DNA from: Brevundimonas albigilva
GTDB lineage: Bacteria > Pseudomonadota > Alphaproteobacteria > Caulobacterales > Caulobacteraceae
Reading direction: 5' to 3'
DNA: 64,000 nt
Assembly: GCF_023503965.1 (NCBI RefSeq)
Contig: NZ_CP097298.1
Location: 2,683,001-2,747,000 of the forward strand
This document shows positions 1-10,451 of the stretch, in pieces. Under the pieces are notes generated by a model. That model ran no database searches. It was not told the origin of the DNA and worked only from the letters and a program-made list of their open reading frames with translations. Within the stretch, counting starts at the first letter, position 1. Each line of letters starts with the position of its first letter. Position numbers and translations under genes: made by a program.

Positions 1-131
1 AGAAGACCTTCCACGGCTCGACGCACGAGTTCTTCGGCATGGCGCAGGTCCTGCCCGACGCCATGGCGGCCCAGACCTTCGCCGCGCACGAACTGAAGCG
101 CGCCTTCGGCACGGCCATCCTGCCGATCTGA
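1..131 (+). CDS. Alpha/beta hydrolase (HSL/acetyl-esterase type), C-terminal end only
   Basis: The window opens inside a gene; only 42 codons and a TGA at 129-131 remain (reading frame starts at base 3). The residues include THEFFGM followed by a helix rich in Ala, Gln and Leu. In hormone-sensitive-lipase-like alpha/beta hydrolases a His-(Gly/Glu)-Phe-Phe segment near the C-terminus carries the catalytic histidine, and this tail matches that pattern. No substrate can be assigned. The gene ends 124 bases before fbp and is followed by a clear terminator, so it is not in one transcript with fbp. Confidence 0.5.
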   Translation, partial: KTFHGSTHEFFGMAQVLPDAMAAQTFAAHELKRAFGTAILPI

Positions 132-156
132 TCCGCCACGGCGGAGAGACGGGAGA

Positions 157-181
157 GGGACGCCCCCGGGCGTCCCTTTTT
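157..181 (+). terminator. Intrinsic terminator after the alpha/beta hydrolase
   Basis: A perfect 9-bp inverted repeat (157-165 with 168-176, GGGACGCCC/GGGCGTCCC) is followed directly by five T. It lies between the upstream partial gene and fbp. Confidence 0.9.
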
Positions 182-255
182 CGTGCGCGGCGGTTGCCGC
201 CCGGCGGCCGGCCCGCCATGAACGCAAGAACCAACAGCCATACGCAGGATCCGCC

Positions 256-1221
256 ATGACCGACCGCATCAGCCTGGACGATCACCTAGGGACGCTGGAT
301 GCGCCGGAAGGCCTGAAGACGGTGCTGCGCGTCGTCGCCGGCGCGTGCGTCGACATCCGCAAGGTGGTGGCGGAAGGGGCGCTGGTCGGCGCGCTGGGCG
401 CATCGGGCGCCGTGAATGTCCAGGACGAGGAGCAGAAGAAGCTCGACGTCATCTCAAACGACATCCTGACCGCGGCGCTGCTGGCCTGTCACGCCGTGGC
501 GGGGGTGGCGTCCGAGGAGATGGAGACGGTTCAGCCGGCGGACCACGCGGGCGACTACCTGGCCCTGTTCGACCCGCTGGACGGATCGTCCAATATCGAC
601 ATCAACGCGCCTGTCGGGACCATCGTCTCGGTGCTGAGGGCGCCGCAGGGGACGCCGACCGAGGCCGACTTCCTGCAGTCCGGCCGCAGCCAGGTCGCGG
701 CCCTCTACGCCCTGTACGGCGCCCAGACGATGTTGGTGCTGACGACGGGTTCGGGCGTGAAGGGCTTCACCTTGTCGGCGGACGGGGAATGGCGGTTGAC
801 GCATGACGCCATCGCCGTTTCGCCGGACACGAAGGAGTTCGCGATCAACATGTCGAACCAGCGCCACTGGTCGGAGGCGGTGCAGCGCTATGTCGACGGC
901 GTGCTGAAGGGGGCGGACGGCCCGCGCGGCAAGAACTTCAACATGCGCTGGGTCGCGGCCATGGTGGCCGACGTGCACCGCATCCTGATGCGGGGCGGGG
1001 TGTTCCTCTACCCCTGGGACAGGCGCGAACCGGAAAAGCCCGGCAAGCTGCGCCTGATGTACGAGGGCAATCCGATGGCCCTGCTGGTCGAACAGGCCGG
1101 GGGCAAGGCCACCACGGACGGGACGCAGGCCATCCTGGACGTGCAACCCGAGCAGCTGCACCAGCGCATCCCGGTGGCGCTGGGTTCGGCCAACGAGATC
1201 GACGCCTACGCCGGCGTTTGA
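256..1221 (+). CDS. fbp: Class I fructose-1,6-bisphosphatase
   Basis: A 321-residue protein that hydrolyses fructose 1,6-bisphosphate to fructose 6-phosphate in gluconeogenesis (cytosol, Mg-dependent). The class I signature [10 protein letters not shown] is at about residues 112-121, and the acidic metal-ligand stretch EEM just before it (about residue 92) is also present. Length fits the family (about 320-340). The ATG at 256 is the first sensible start. The TGA at 1219-1221 is 2 bases before the ATG of pncA, so the two genes are probably co-transcribed. No frameshift is seen. Confidence 0.96.
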   Translation: MTDRISLDDHLGTLDAPEGLKTVLRVVAGACVDIRKVVAEGALVGALGASGAVNVQDEEQKKLDVISNDILTAALLACHAVAGVASEEMETVQPADHAGDYLALFDPLDGSSNIDINAPVGTIVSVLRAPQGTPTEADFLQSGRSQVAALYALYGAQTMLVLTTGSGVKGFTLSADGEWRLTHDAIAVSPDTKEFAINMSNQRHWSEAVQRYVDGVLKGADGPRGKNFNMRWVAAMVADVHRILMRGGVFLYPWDRREPEKPGKLRLMYEGNPMALLVEQAGGKATTDGTQAILDVQPEQLHQRIPVALGSANEIDAYAGV

Positions 1222-1223
1222 CC

Positions 1224-1858
1224 ATGAGGATCGGCCCCGACGACGCGCTTCTGGTCATCGACCCGCAGAACGACTTTTGCGAGGGCGGCAGCCTCGCGGT
1301 CCAGGGCGGGGCGGGGATCATGCCGGCGATCAACCGGCTGGCGGAGCGGTTCGAGCGGGTTATCGTCACTCAGGACTGGCATACGCCGGACCAGATTTCC
1401 TTCGCCTCCAACCATCCGGGCGCGACGCCCTTCACCGAGATCGAGGTCGCCTACGGCCGCCAGATGCTGTGGCCGGACCACTGCATCCAGGGGACGCCGG
1501 GCGCCGACTTCCACCCGGACGCGGCGCCGGCCGTGCGCAGGGCGCTCGCCGTCATTCGCAAGGGCTGCAATCCCGCGGTCGACAGCTATTCCGGCTTCTT
1601 CGAGAACGACCGCCGGACGCCGACGGGCCTGAGCGGCCTGTTGCGCGAACTCGGGGTCGCCCGCGTCTTCCTGTGCGGCCTGGCCTATGACTACTGCGTC
1701 CGCTTCACTGCCGAGGACGCGGTGCGCGAGGGGTTCGAGGCGGCCGTTATCCGCGACGCCAGCCGCGCGATCGCGCCGCAGACCGAGGCGGCGGCTCAGA
1801 GCCGTTTCGCAGCCTTGGGCGTGGTCGAGGTTGAAGCGGCCGAACTGCTGAACGCCTT

Positions 1859-1862
<4 letters not shown>
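1224..1862 (+). CDS. pncA: Nicotinamidase (isochorismatase-like hydrolase)
   Basis: A 212-residue cysteine hydrolase that converts nicotinamide to nicotinate in NAD salvage. Visible motifs are IDPQNDFCEGG (catalytic Asp13), DWHTPDQISFASNH (Asp and two His metal ligands), IRKGC (catalytic Lys) and LAYDYCV (nucleophilic Cys). The ATG at 1224 is preferred over a TTG two codons upstream because it gives a 2-base gap to fbp. The stop overlaps the stop of the convergent deaminase gene by four bases. NADase salvage next to a purine-base deaminase suggests a small nucleobase/nitrogen salvage neighbourhood, but that link is inference. Confidence 0.95.
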
Positions 1863-2938
<1,076 letters not shown>

Positions 2939-2964
2939 CAGCAGGGTGCAACAGGAGCATTGTC

Positions 2965-3123
2965 ATGGCTGACAAACAAGACGAGCCGAAGATCAACACC
3001 ACCCCTGGCGTCATGGGCGACGGCACCGAGGAGCAGAACCTGGGCCAGCCGGGCGATCCCAAGAAGCGGATCACCGAGGACGAGGTGGACGACGCCTTCT
3101 CCGAAGACCAAACGTCGGACTGA
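2965..3123 (+). CDS. Small acidic hypothetical protein, probable general stress gene
   Basis: A 52-residue, highly polar, Asp/Glu-rich protein with no cysteine and no membrane segment; it looks intrinsically disordered. I recognise no family. Support for reality: an AGGAG ribosome binding site at 2953-2957 seven bases before the ATG, an exact EcfG-type promoter 26 bases upstream, and a complete reading frame closed by TGA three bases before the convergent argS stop. The promoter implies induction in the general stress response. Function is unknown. Confidence 0.75.
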   Translation: MADKQDEPKINTTPGVMGDGTEEQNLGQPGDPKKRITEDEVDDAFSEDQTSD

Positions 3124-3126
3124 CCG

Positions 3127-4929
3127 CTACATCCGTTCGGGCGTCTCTATGCCCAGCAGGTCCAGCGCCTTTTCGAGCTGGAGCAGGGCCGCCGCCGACA
3201 GGGCCAGGCGCGAACGCCGCGTGGCCTCGTCCGGCGCGACCAGCACCGGGCAGGCGGCGTAGAACTTCGAAAAGGACTGGGCCACGCGATAGGCGTGCTC
3301 GGCCACGAGATGCGGCATGCGCTTGTCGTAGGCGTCCGAAGCGGCGGTCGAGAAGGCGTCCAGGGTCCGCGCCAGGTCCCGCTCAGCCGGCTCCGCGATG
3401 GCGATCCGGCCGGCGGTCACGTCCTGGTCGGCGGCCTTGCGCAGCAGCGATTTGATGCGGACCGCCTGGTACAGCAGGTAAGGCCCCGTCTTGCCCTCGA
3501 AGCTCATGAAGCGGTCGAGGTCGAAAACATAGCTGGTGGTGCGGGCGTTCGACAGGTCCGCGAACTTCAGCGCGGCGATCGCGACCTTGTGGGCGATAGC
3601 TTCGAACTCGTCCGCCGGTAGATCGTCGCCCAGCTTGGCGTCATGCAGGCGCTCGCGCGCCTTTTCCGTCGCCTGGTCAATCAGGTCGCGCAGCTTCAGC
3701 ACGCCGCCCGCGCGGGTCTTGAAGGGCTTGCCGTCCTGGCCGTTCATCGTGCCGAAGCCAAGATGCTCCAACGACCCCTCCGCGGCGTAGCCGGCCAGAT
3801 AGGCGGCGCGGAAGACCTGTTCGAAATGCTCGGCCTGGCGTTCGTCGACGACGTAAAGCGCCAGGTCCGGCGCCAACGCCTTCTTGCGGTCAAGGATCGT
3901 CGCCAGGTCGGTCGTGCCGTACATGGCCGAGCCTTCGGAGCTGATGACCAGCAGCGGCGGCGGGGACGGCGCCTCGATCACCGAGCCGTCGGCCAGCTTC
4001 TTCTTGCGGGTCTCGCCGGGACGGGCGACGTGGACCACCTGGGCGCCGTCGTCCTCGACAAGCAGGCCGGCCGCCTTCAGATGAGCGATCATCTCGTCCA
4101 TCAGGGGATCGGCGTCGCTTTCGCCGTTCCACAGGTCGAAATCGACCGACAGGTCGCCGTATTCGCGCTTCAGCGCCTCGCGGCTGACGGCCACGAAATG
4201 GGACCACAGCGCACGATAGCCCGGCCGTCCGGCCTGCAGCTCGGCGGTGGCCTTGCGGGCGCGGTCGCGAAAGGCGGGGTCTTCCTTGGCCTTTGCGGCG
4301 GCCTGGGGATAGAGGCGGTCCAGGTCGGCCAGGGTCACGGGACTGGCGGTCGGGAAGGGGCCGTCGCCCGGAACCATGAAGGCGTCAGCCAGCCCTTCGT
4401 CGCCGCATGCGGTGATCAGCAGGCCCATCTGAAAGCCCCAGTCGCCGAAGTGGGCGTCGCCGGTGACGTGGTCGCCGCGGAAGCGGAACAGCCGCTTCAG
4501 GCTCTCGCCGATGATGGCGCTGCGCAGGTGGCCGACGTGCATCGGCTTGGCCACGTTCGGGCCGCCGTAGTCGATGACCACCTTGCGCGGATCGGCGACG
4601 ACGGCCGCGCCGGCGTGGGCCTGATCTGCGGCGACCTCTGCGGCGCGCTGGGCCAGGGCGGCGTCGGAAAGCTTCAGGTTGATGAAGCCCGGTCCGGCCA
4701 CTTCGACCGAGGCTAGGCGGGGATCGCCGGCCAGACGCGCGGCGACCTTGCCGGCCAGCTCACGCGGATTGGCCTTCAGCGCCTTGGCGGCGGCCAGGGC
4801 GCCGTTCGACTGGAAATCGGCCAGGTCGGGGCGGTCGGACGGGGTGACGCGCGCCAGGGCCGTGTCCACGCCTTCGGCGGCGAAGGCGGCGCCGACCGCT
4901 TCGCTCAGGACGGTCTTCAGGTCAGGCAT
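3127..4929 (-). CDS. argS: Arginine--tRNA ligase
   Basis: A 600-residue class I aminoacyl-tRNA synthetase that charges tRNA-Arg. The N-terminal additional domain is followed by the HIGH-type motif PMHVGHLRS at about residue 117-125, the Rossmann catalytic core with FKTRAGG as the KMSKS-equivalent loop, and the C-terminal anticodon-binding helical domain ending in [10 protein letters not shown]. Length is normal. The ATG at 4929 lies one base beyond the stop of the upstream secreted-protein gene, so the two are in one operon. The frame is intact. Confidence 0.97.
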   Translation of the reverse strand: MPDLKTVLSEAVGAAFAAEGVDTALARVTPSDRPDLADFQSNGALAAAKALKANPRELAGKVAARLAGDPRLASVEVAGPGFINLKLSDAALAQRAAEVAADQAHAGAAVVADPRKVVIDYGGPNVAKPMHVGHLRSAIIGESLKRLFRFRGDHVTGDAHFGDWGFQMGLLITACGDEGLADAFMVPGDGPFPTASPVTLADLDRLYPQAAAKAKEDPAFRDRARKATAELQAGRPGYRALWSHFVAVSREALKREYGDLSVDFDLWNGESDADPLMDEMIAHLKAAGLLVEDDGAQVVHVARPGETRKKKLADGSVIEAPSPPPLLVISSEGSAMYGTTDLATILDRKKALAPDLALYVVDERQAEHFEQVFRAAYLAGYAAEGSLEHLGFGTMNGQDGKPFKTRAGGVLKLRDLIDQATEKARERLHDAKLGDDLPADEFEAIAHKVAIAALKFADLSNARTTSYVFDLDRFMSFEGKTGPYLLYQAVRIKSLLRKAADQDVTAGRIAIAEPAERDLARTLDAFSTAASDAYDKRMPHLVAEHAYRVAQSFSKFYAACPVLVAPDEATRRSRLALSAAALLQLEKALDLLGIETPERM

Positions 4930-4930
4930 C

Positions 4931-5590
4931 TTACTGGCTCGGCGGCGTCTGCGTCTGGGGCGCGCCGGCGTTCACCCGGAAGCGGCTGCCCGAGCGATTG
5001 AACTCGGCCATCTGGGGGGTGACGTCGAAACCGACCAGGACTTCGAAATTCGAACCGCTGGTGCTGACGTCGGCGCGCGGGATGACGATGGTGCGTTCCT
5101 CGCGAACCGAGGTCTCGCGCTGACCCTGGAAGTCGACCGGCAGGTCGAAATATTCCTTGGCCAGGACGGCGCTGTTGCGTTCGGTGACGGCGACCCAATA
5201 GCGATAGGTCTTGCGGTCGCCGGTCGCCTGGGCGCCGCGGCCCAGATCGAACAGGATCTGCATGTCCAGGCGGATCGGGTCGGATTCGCGATACTCGCAG
5301 TCGGCGCTGACGCCCTCGATCTCGCCGGTGTAGCCGACGTTGGCGATGGTCGCCCGGTCGTCGGCCAGCTCGACGTAGCGGGCGGCGTCGTACAGCACCT
5401 TCACATAGGGGCAGGGGCCGGCGTTGGCGCGACGCCGCAGCGGGGCGATGCGCGGCGCGCGCGAGCGCTGCTCCGGTTCCGCCTGCTGTCCCGACTGGCG
5501 GTCGCGCGGCGACGTCTGGGCCTGGGCGGCGGCGGGGACGAGAGCGGCCGCGACAGACAGGGCGGCCAGGGCGGTAAGGGCGCGACGCAT
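4931..5590 (-). CDS. Conserved hypothetical secreted protein
   Basis: 219 residues from the ATG at 5590. This start is chosen over an upstream ATG at 5728 because [16 protein letters not shown] opens a classical signal peptide ending at AQA. The mature part begins with an Arg/Gln-rich linker, then a domain with two cysteines (GPCPYVK and SADCEYRE) and beta-strand-like stretches. Caulobacterales carry similar unnamed periplasmic proteins next to argS, but I cannot name a function. It lies one base upstream of argS and downstream of the BamF-like lipoprotein on the same strand. Confidence 0.8.
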   Translation of the reverse strand: MRRALTALAALSVAAALVPAAAQAQTSPRDRQSGQQAEPEQRSRAPRIAPLRRRANAGPCPYVKVLYDAARYVELADDRATIANVGYTGEIEGVSADCEYRESDPIRLDMQILFDLGRGAQATGDRKTYRYWVAVTERNSAVLAKEYFDLPVDFQGQRETSVREERTIVIPRADVSTSGSNFEVLVGFDVTPQMAEFNRSGSRFRVNAGAPQTQTPPSQ

Positions 5591-5724
5591 CAGCTTATTT
5601 TTTCCGACAGCGAACAGGGCGGCGCGCGACGATCGGCGCCCGACCGCGCAACGCTCGTCGCTGATAGCGGCTAAAGCGAGGCGCGGCAAACGGCGGGAGG
5701 AGCGGCGGCCCCGCCCGGATGGGA

Positions 5725-6288
5725 TCACAGACCCGGCAGCTTGAAGCCGCCTTCGCGGCGGGGCGAAATGGTGATGCCTTCGCGACCGCCGGTCAGGGCC
5801 TGCAGGCGCGCGGCCTCGCTGGCCGGATCGATGGTCTGCTGGCCGTCGGCGGTCTGGCGGACCGTGGCGGCCTGGGTCGAAGCGTCGTCCTTGCGCCAGA
5901 ACATCACGCGATTGGCCCAGCTTTCGTCCTTGTGGGCGATGTCGCCGAACTCGTCGTCGATGACGTAGCGGGCCAGGGGGTCGGCCTGGTCGGCGCCGGC
6001 CTGGGCGACCAGGCCCTGCTCGCCGGGGGTGCGGGTGATGGCCTGGCGCTGACCCAGCAGGATCTGGCGCGCGGCGCTTTCGGGCGCCAGCTCCTGGGGA
6101 CGGGGCTGGCCGGGGGCCGGCGGGCGCAGGCCGTACTCGGGCGGCACGGTCAGGGGGGCGGTGGAGACGGTGACGAACTCGTCCGGCACGACCTTGGACA
6201 GGCCGACGCCCTGGCGGATGCTGCCGCAGGCCGAAAGGGCCAGGGCGGAGGCGGCGAGGGTCAGGACGGCGACGCTGCGATGACGCAT
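5725..6288 (-). CDS. DUF3035 lipoprotein, BamF-like subunit of the outer-membrane assembly machine
   Basis: 187 residues. The N-terminus has a lipoprotein signal with lipobox ALSACG (Cys21). The rest is a low-complexity, Pro/Gln/Ala-rich chain with PLTVPPEYGLRPP near the start, the hallmark of DUF3035. In Caulobacter a DUF3035 lipoprotein (BamF) is part of the BAM complex that inserts beta-barrel proteins. The gene sits 69 bases downstream of lspA, whose product would remove its signal peptide. Assignment to BamF rests on family recognition and lipobox only. Confidence 0.75.
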   Translation of the reverse strand: MRHRSVAVLTLAASALALSACGSIRQGVGLSKVVPDEFVTVSTAPLTVPPEYGLRPPAPGQPRPQELAPESAARQILLGQRQAITRTPGEQGLVAQAGADQADPLARYVIDDEFGDIAHKDESWANRVMFWRKDDASTQAATVRQTADGQQTIDPASEAARLQALTGGREGITISPRREGGFKLPGL

Positions 6289-6357
6289 GGATTCAGGCTC
6301 GACTCGGCTTGCGCGGGCGCCCGGCGGGCGCGGTTCGCAATAGTGAAGACGGGGTGA

Positions 6358-6864
6358 TTACGACTTTTCAGGGGCTGCGCCAACCGGAGCCGCGCGTTCG
6401 GACTTCAGGCTGTCGATGATCAGCAGAACGACGCCGATGGTGATGGCGCTGTCGGCGACGTTGAAAACCCACGGGAAGACGCCGGTGCCGGAGAAGTCGA
6501 TGAAGTCCACGACATAGCCGAAGCGCACGCGGTCGATGACATTTCCCAGCGCGCCGCCCATGACCAGGCCGATCGCCGTGACCAGCAGCCGGCGGTCGGC
6601 CTTCAGCGCCCACCAGGCCAGGCCGGCGGAAACCACCAGCGAGAAGATCGTCAGACCCCACCGCGCCTCGCCGCCGCCGAACAGGCCGAAGCTGACGCCG
6701 GTGTTCTCGACCCAGCTAAAGTTCAGGATCGGCGGCAGGACCGGGACCTGGCCGACCTCGTGCAGCGAGACGCCGCTGATGATCCAGGCCTTGGTCAACT
6801 GATCCAGGACGATGACCGCGAGGGCGAAGCCGTAGGCGGCCAGGGCGAGGCGGGAAATCTTCAT
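6358..6864 (-). CDS. lspA: Lipoprotein signal peptidase (signal peptidase II)
   Basis: A 168-residue inner-membrane aspartyl protease that cleaves the signal peptide of diacylated prolipoproteins. Four hydrophobic segments are visible. The catalytic aspartates are in [10 protein letters not shown] and [22 protein letters not shown] is the conserved NxGxxF region. The ATG at 6864 gives the usual start [13 protein letters not shown]. The reading frame appears open all the way back through xseA, but that is an artefact of a frameshift at the xseA end: an xseA stop exists at 6944-6946. Confidence 0.95.
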   Translation of the reverse strand: MKISRLALAAYGFALAVIVLDQLTKAWIISGVSLHEVGQVPVLPPILNFSWVENTGVSFGLFGGGEARWGLTIFSLVVSAGLAWWALKADRRLLVTAIGLVMGGALGNVIDRVRFGYVVDFIDFSGTGVFPWVFNVADSAITIGVVLLIIDSLKSERAAPVGAAPEKS

Positions 6865-6943
6865 TCTGCGCTTTCGACGGGCGACGGAAGAGGCGCGCTT
6901 AGCAGGAAGCGGCCGCACGGGGGAGGGGCGAAATCGCCGCCGA

Positions 6944-8424
6944 TCAGAACAGGTCGCCCTGGCCGGACGCCGCCGGGCGCGGTCGTGGCGTGCGCGGGGG
7001 GCGCCGCGGGGCGCTGCGGGCGGGGCCGCCGACGGCGGGTCCGCGTCGACGACCGCCGCGCGGGCGCCGTCGCCGAACACCAGGGACACGGCCTGGCCGG
7101 ACGACAGGTCCGCGGCCGATGTCACCCAGCGCCCCTCGACATCCTCGACGCGGGCGAAACCGGGTTTGGGGCGGGACGGGTCCAGGCTGGTCAGGGCGCG
7201 GGACAGGGCGGTCAGCCGGTCGCGATCGCGAACCAGGCGGCGGTCCACGGCGGGGCGGAAACGCGGCTCAAGCGCGGTCAGTCGGTCGCGCCGGCGCTCG
7301 ATGACGCGGTCCAGCAGTCCCGGCCCCAGGCGCGCGGCGACGCCGACCAGCCGGTGCCGCTTTTCGGCGGCGTGGCGGGTGAGGGCGGATTCCAACCGGC
7401 TGCCGGCGTGGTCCAGCCGCTGCTGCGCCAGGGCCAGCAGGTCCTCGGGCCGCGCCGGAAGGCCGCGCGCGACGGCGCGCAGGCGGGTGCGGCGATCCTC
7501 GATCAGCCGCCCGCCCGCCTGGACCAGGCGCCGGTCCAGGTCCGCCACGGCGTAGCGCAGGTCGTTCAGGACCGGCGTCGCCAGTTCCGCCGCGCCCGTC
7601 GGCGTCGGCGCGCGCCGGTCCGACACGAAGTCGATCAGGGTGGTGTCCGTCTCGTGCCCGACGGCGGAAATGATCGGGATGGCGGCGGCCGCGACGGTGC
7701 GGGCCAGCCCCTCGTCGTTGAAGCACCACAGATCCTCGACCGAGCCGCCGCCGCGCGCGACAATCAGCAGATCGGGACGCGGGACCGAACCGCCGGGCCG
7801 CAGGGCGTCGAAGCCGCGAATGGCGGCGGCCACCTGGCCGCAGGCGGCGTCTCCCTGGACCACCACCGGCCAGACGATGACCCGGCAGGGCCAGCGCTCG
7901 GCGATCCGGTGCAGGATGTCGCGGATGACCGCCCCGGTCGGGCTGGTGATGACGCCGATGGTGCGGGGGAAGGCGGGAAGGGGTTTCTTGCGCGCCGGGT
8001 CGAACACACCTTCCTCGCGCAGGCGGACCTTCAGCCGTTCAAGCTGAGCCAACAAGGCGCCGGCCCCGGCGGCCTCCATGCTCTCGATCACGATCTGGTA
8101 GGAGGACCGGGCCGGGTAGCTGGTGATCTTTCCGGTGACGATGACCTCCAGGCCCGTTTCGGGCTGGACGCCCAGGCCGCGCACGGTGCCCTTCCACACG
8201 ACGCCGTCGATGGCCGCCTTGTCGTCCTTGAGCGTCAGATAGACGTGGCCCGAGGCATGGCGGTTGACCTTGGAAATCTCGCCACGCAGCCGGACGTGGC
8301 CGAAGCGCTCCTCCAGCGTGCGCTTCAGGGCGAAGGACAGATCCGAAATCGACAGGGGCGGATTGTTGTCGCGTGGGGCAGGCGGATCGGCCGGCCCTTC
8401 GAACACATAGGAGTCGTCGCTCAT
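6944..8424 (-). CDS. xseA: Exodeoxyribonuclease VII large subunit (frameshifted near the end)
   Basis: About 493 residues after repair. With the small subunit XseB it degrades single-stranded DNA from both ends. Order: N-terminal OB fold ([20 protein letters not shown]), catalytic domain with [30 protein letters not shown] and [10 protein letters not shown], then a long Arg-rich coiled coil. In the C/G-rich tail around base 7000 (six-G run 6996-7001) one base is missing. Adding it gives a proline/arginine-rich tail ending in the typical GQGDLF and TGA at 6944-6946. As sequenced, the frame falsely runs into lspA. The ATG is at 8424. Confidence 0.93.
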
Positions 8425-8455
8425 GCGCGCACTCTAGCCTGCGTCGATCCGCGCG

Positions 8456-8480
8456 GGAACGGCTTGGCCGCCTCGCCGTT
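8456..8480 (+). promoter_or_regulatory. EcfG/SigT-type general stress promoter
   Basis: GGAAC at 8456-8460, 16 bases, CGTT at 8477-8480: an exact match. It lies in the divergent region between xseA and two small plus-strand genes and points at the latter. Predicted transcription would start around 8487, just before the ATG at 8490, so the message may be leaderless. Confidence 0.75.
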
Positions 8481-8489
8481 CGCTCCTTC

Positions 8490-8651
8490 ATGCCCGTCGA
8501 CCCGCAAGGCACAGATCCCGAGGACCGTTCGCCGCGCGAGCGTGGTCTTCAGCGCCGAAGCGGCGAGGGCGGAGCCATGAGCCCCTGGCTGCTGATCTTC
8601 GGCGTCATCCTGTTGGGGGTGGCCGTCTATGTCGTCTCGGCGGTGCTCTGA
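8490..8651 (+). CDS. Small single-span membrane protein, probable stress gene
   Basis: 53 residues from ATG 8490: about 28 polar residues rich in Asp, Glu and Arg, then a hydrophobic helix (WLLIFGVILLGVAVYVVSAV) at the very C-terminus, so a tail-anchored topology. A shorter start at ATG 8577 would give 24 residues consisting almost only of the helix. I favour 8490 because the EcfG-type -10 element ends at 8480 and leaderless messages are common in Caulobacter, but this is inference. It ends 18 bases before the next gene, so both are likely one operon. Confidence 0.5.
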   Translation: MPVDPQGTDPEDRSPRERGLQRRSGEGGAMSPWLLIFGVILLGVAVYVVSAVL

Positions 8652-8669
8652 AAAAGGAAAGAACGAGAT

Positions 8670-9128
8670 ATGCAGCGCCTCACATCCCTCGCCGCCGTCC
8701 TGTGCCTCGTCGGCGCCGCGGCCTGTTCCGACCGTGACGACGACGTGGTGCAGGCGCCTGCGCCCAACGCCGCCCCGCAACCCGTTTCGGAAACGCGGGC
8801 GGACGCCGCGACGACAAGCGCCGCCCTGGCGTTCGGCATGACGCGCGAACAGCTGGAGGACGCGGACCTGCTGTCGGAGGCGAACACCGATCTGGGCGAC
8901 GTCGAGACGCTGGTGCTGGACGCCCAAGGCCGGCTGACCCACATCGTCGTCGATCTGGAAGGGCCCGGCGACTTGGAGGTCGTGGTTCCCGTCGGCGACC
9001 TCTCGTCCGTCGACCGCAACGGCGAAAAGGACCTGACGACGCAGCTGACGCTGGCCCAGCTGCAGGCGCTGCCGGCGTGGACGCCCGGCATGATGCCGAC
9101 CGGCGCCGCCCAAGCCCCGGCCCGTTAA
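8670..9128 (+). CDS. Lipoprotein with PRC-barrel-like domain
   Basis: 152 residues. The N-terminal signal has a lipobox-like GAAAC (Cys19), followed by a Pro/Ala/Thr linker and, from about residue 58, a segment reading DADLLSEANTDLGDVETLVLD and PVGDLSSV that resembles a PRC-barrel (a small beta-barrel involved in binding RNA, protein or photosynthetic centres). An AAGGAAAG ribosome binding site precedes the ATG. It follows the small membrane protein by 18 bases and probably shares its stress promoter. A cell-envelope stress role is inferred from the promoter only. Confidence 0.7.
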   Translation: MQRLTSLAAVLCLVGAAACSDRDDDVVQAPAPNAAPQPVSETRADAATTSAALAFGMTREQLEDADLLSEANTDLGDVETLVLDAQGRLTHIVVDLEGPGDLEVVVPVGDLSSVDRNGEKDLTTQLTLAQLQALPAWTPGMMPTGAAQAPAR

Positions 9129-9143
9129 GCGTTTCCGGCGCTT

Positions 9144-9165
9144 GACCGGCCGATCCGGGCCGGTC
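9144..9165 (+). repeat. Hairpin immediately upstream of purD
   Basis: Perfect 8-bp inverted repeat GACCGGCC/GGCCGGTC with a 6-base loop, ending 11 bases before the purD ATG. No T run follows, so it is not a normal terminator. It could sequester the purD ribosome binding region or end the upstream message. Confidence 0.5.
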
Positions 9166-9176
9166 ATGTCCGGGGC

Positions 9177-10451
9177 ATGAACATCCTCCTCGTCGGATCG
9201 GGCGGGCGCGAACACGCCCTGGCCTGGAAGATCGCCCAGTCGCCGCTGACCACGCGGCTTGTCGCCGCTCCGGGCAATCCCGGCATGGAGGCGCTGTGCG
9301 AACTGCGCGCGGTGAAGGCGGACCACGCCGAGGGGCTGGCCGCCCTGGCGCGTGAGATCAAGGCCGATCTGGTCGTCGTCGGGCCCGAGGTCGCCCTGGC
9401 CGCGGGCCTGGCCGACCGGCTGGCGGCGCTGGGCGTGCCTTGTTTCGGACCCACCGCCAAGGCGGCGCAGCTGGAAACGTCCAAGGCCTTCTCCAAGGCG
9501 TTCTTGGAGCGACACGAGATCCCGACCGCCGGCTATGGCGTCTATGACACGGTGAAAGACGCCAAGGCGGCGCTGGACGTCTTCAAGCCGCCCTATGTCA
9601 TCAAGGCGGACGGCCTGGCGGCCGGCAAGGGGGTGGCGATCAGCCCCGACCGCCCCGACGCCGAGGCCGAGATCGAGCGGATGCTGGGCGGCCGTTTCGG
9701 CGCGGCGGGCGCACGGGTGGTGATCGAGGAGTTCATGGACGGCGAGGAAGGCTCGCTGTTCGCCCTGTGCGACGGCCAGCGGGCCCTGCTGTTCGGCGGG
9801 GCGCAGGATCACAAGCGCGCCTTCGACGGCGATCTGGGCCCGAACACCGGGGGGATGGGCGCCTATTCGCCGGCCCCGGTCTTCACGCCCGACCTGGTGC
9901 GGCAGGCGAACGACCGCATCGTCCAGCCGACCGTCGCCCGCATGGCCGAGGAAGGGGCGCCCTATCGCGGCGTGCTCTACGCCGGCCTGATGGCCACCCA
10001 TGACGGCCCCAAGGTGGTGGAGTTCAACGCCCGTTTCGGCGACCCGGAATGCCAGGTGCTGATGATGCGCTTCGCCGGCGACATCGTGCCCTATCTGCTG
10101 GCATGCGCGCGCGGCGATGTCTCGGGCCTGCCGGCGCCGAGCTTCAAGCCGCAGACGGTCATCTGCGTCGTCATGGCGGCCAAGGGCTATCCCGACAGCC
10201 CGCTGGAAGGCTCGATCATCCGCGGCGCCGAGCAGGATTTCGGCCCTCATGTCCAGGTGTTCCACGCCGGGACCAAGCGGCGCGACGACGGCCAGTTGTG
10301 CGCCGCGGGCGGGCGGGTGCTGAACGTCTGCGCCGAGGGCGACGACATCGCCCAGGCGCGCGAGCGGGCCTATGACGCGATCCGCAAGATCGACTGGCCG
10401 GGCGGATTCAATCGCACCGACATCGGTTGGCGCGCGCTGGAGCGGGGCTGA
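9177..10451 (+). CDS. purD: Phosphoribosylamine--glycine ligase
   Basis: 424 residues; the ATP-grasp enzyme that joins glycine to phosphoribosylamine, step two of purine synthesis. It starts MNILLVGSGGREHALAWKI (N domain), then KADGLAAGKGV (ATP-grasp P-loop, about residues 142-152), the DHKRAFDGDLGPNTGGMGAY active-site stretch and VEFNARFGDPECQ (Mg ligands). Complete and of normal length. It is divergent from xseA with two small genes between, and its TGA abuts the GTG start of trhO. Confidence 0.97.
   Translation: MNILLVGSGGREHALAWKIAQSPLTTRLVAAPGNPGMEALCELRAVKADHAEGLAALAREIKADLVVVGPEVALAAGLADRLAALGVPCFGPTAKAAQLETSKAFSKAFLERHEIPTAGYGVYDTVKDAKAALDVFKPPYVIKADGLAAGKGVAISPDRPDAEAEIERMLGGRFGAAGARVVIEEFMDGEEGSLFALCDGQRALLFGGAQDHKRAFDGDLGPNTGGMGAYSPAPVFTPDLVRQANDRIVQPTVARMAEEGAPYRGVLYAGLMATHDGPKVVEFNARFGDPECQVLMMRFAGDIVPYLLACARGDVSGLPAPSFKPQTVICVVMAAKGYPDSPLEGSIIRGAEQDFGPHVQVFHAGTKRRDDGQLCAAGGRVLNVCAEGDDIAQARERAYDAIRKIDWPGGFNRTDIGWRALERG

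Noticed and set aside
6358..8424. XseA-LspA fusion protein
   Set aside because: Created by one missing base near 7000; the proper xseA end GQGDLF and stop are present, and lspA has its own start.
6760..8580. Long open frame (606 codons) opposite xseA and lspA
   Set aside because: Antisense shadow caused by high GC; low-complexity Arg/Gly sequence, while xseA and lspA have clear motifs.
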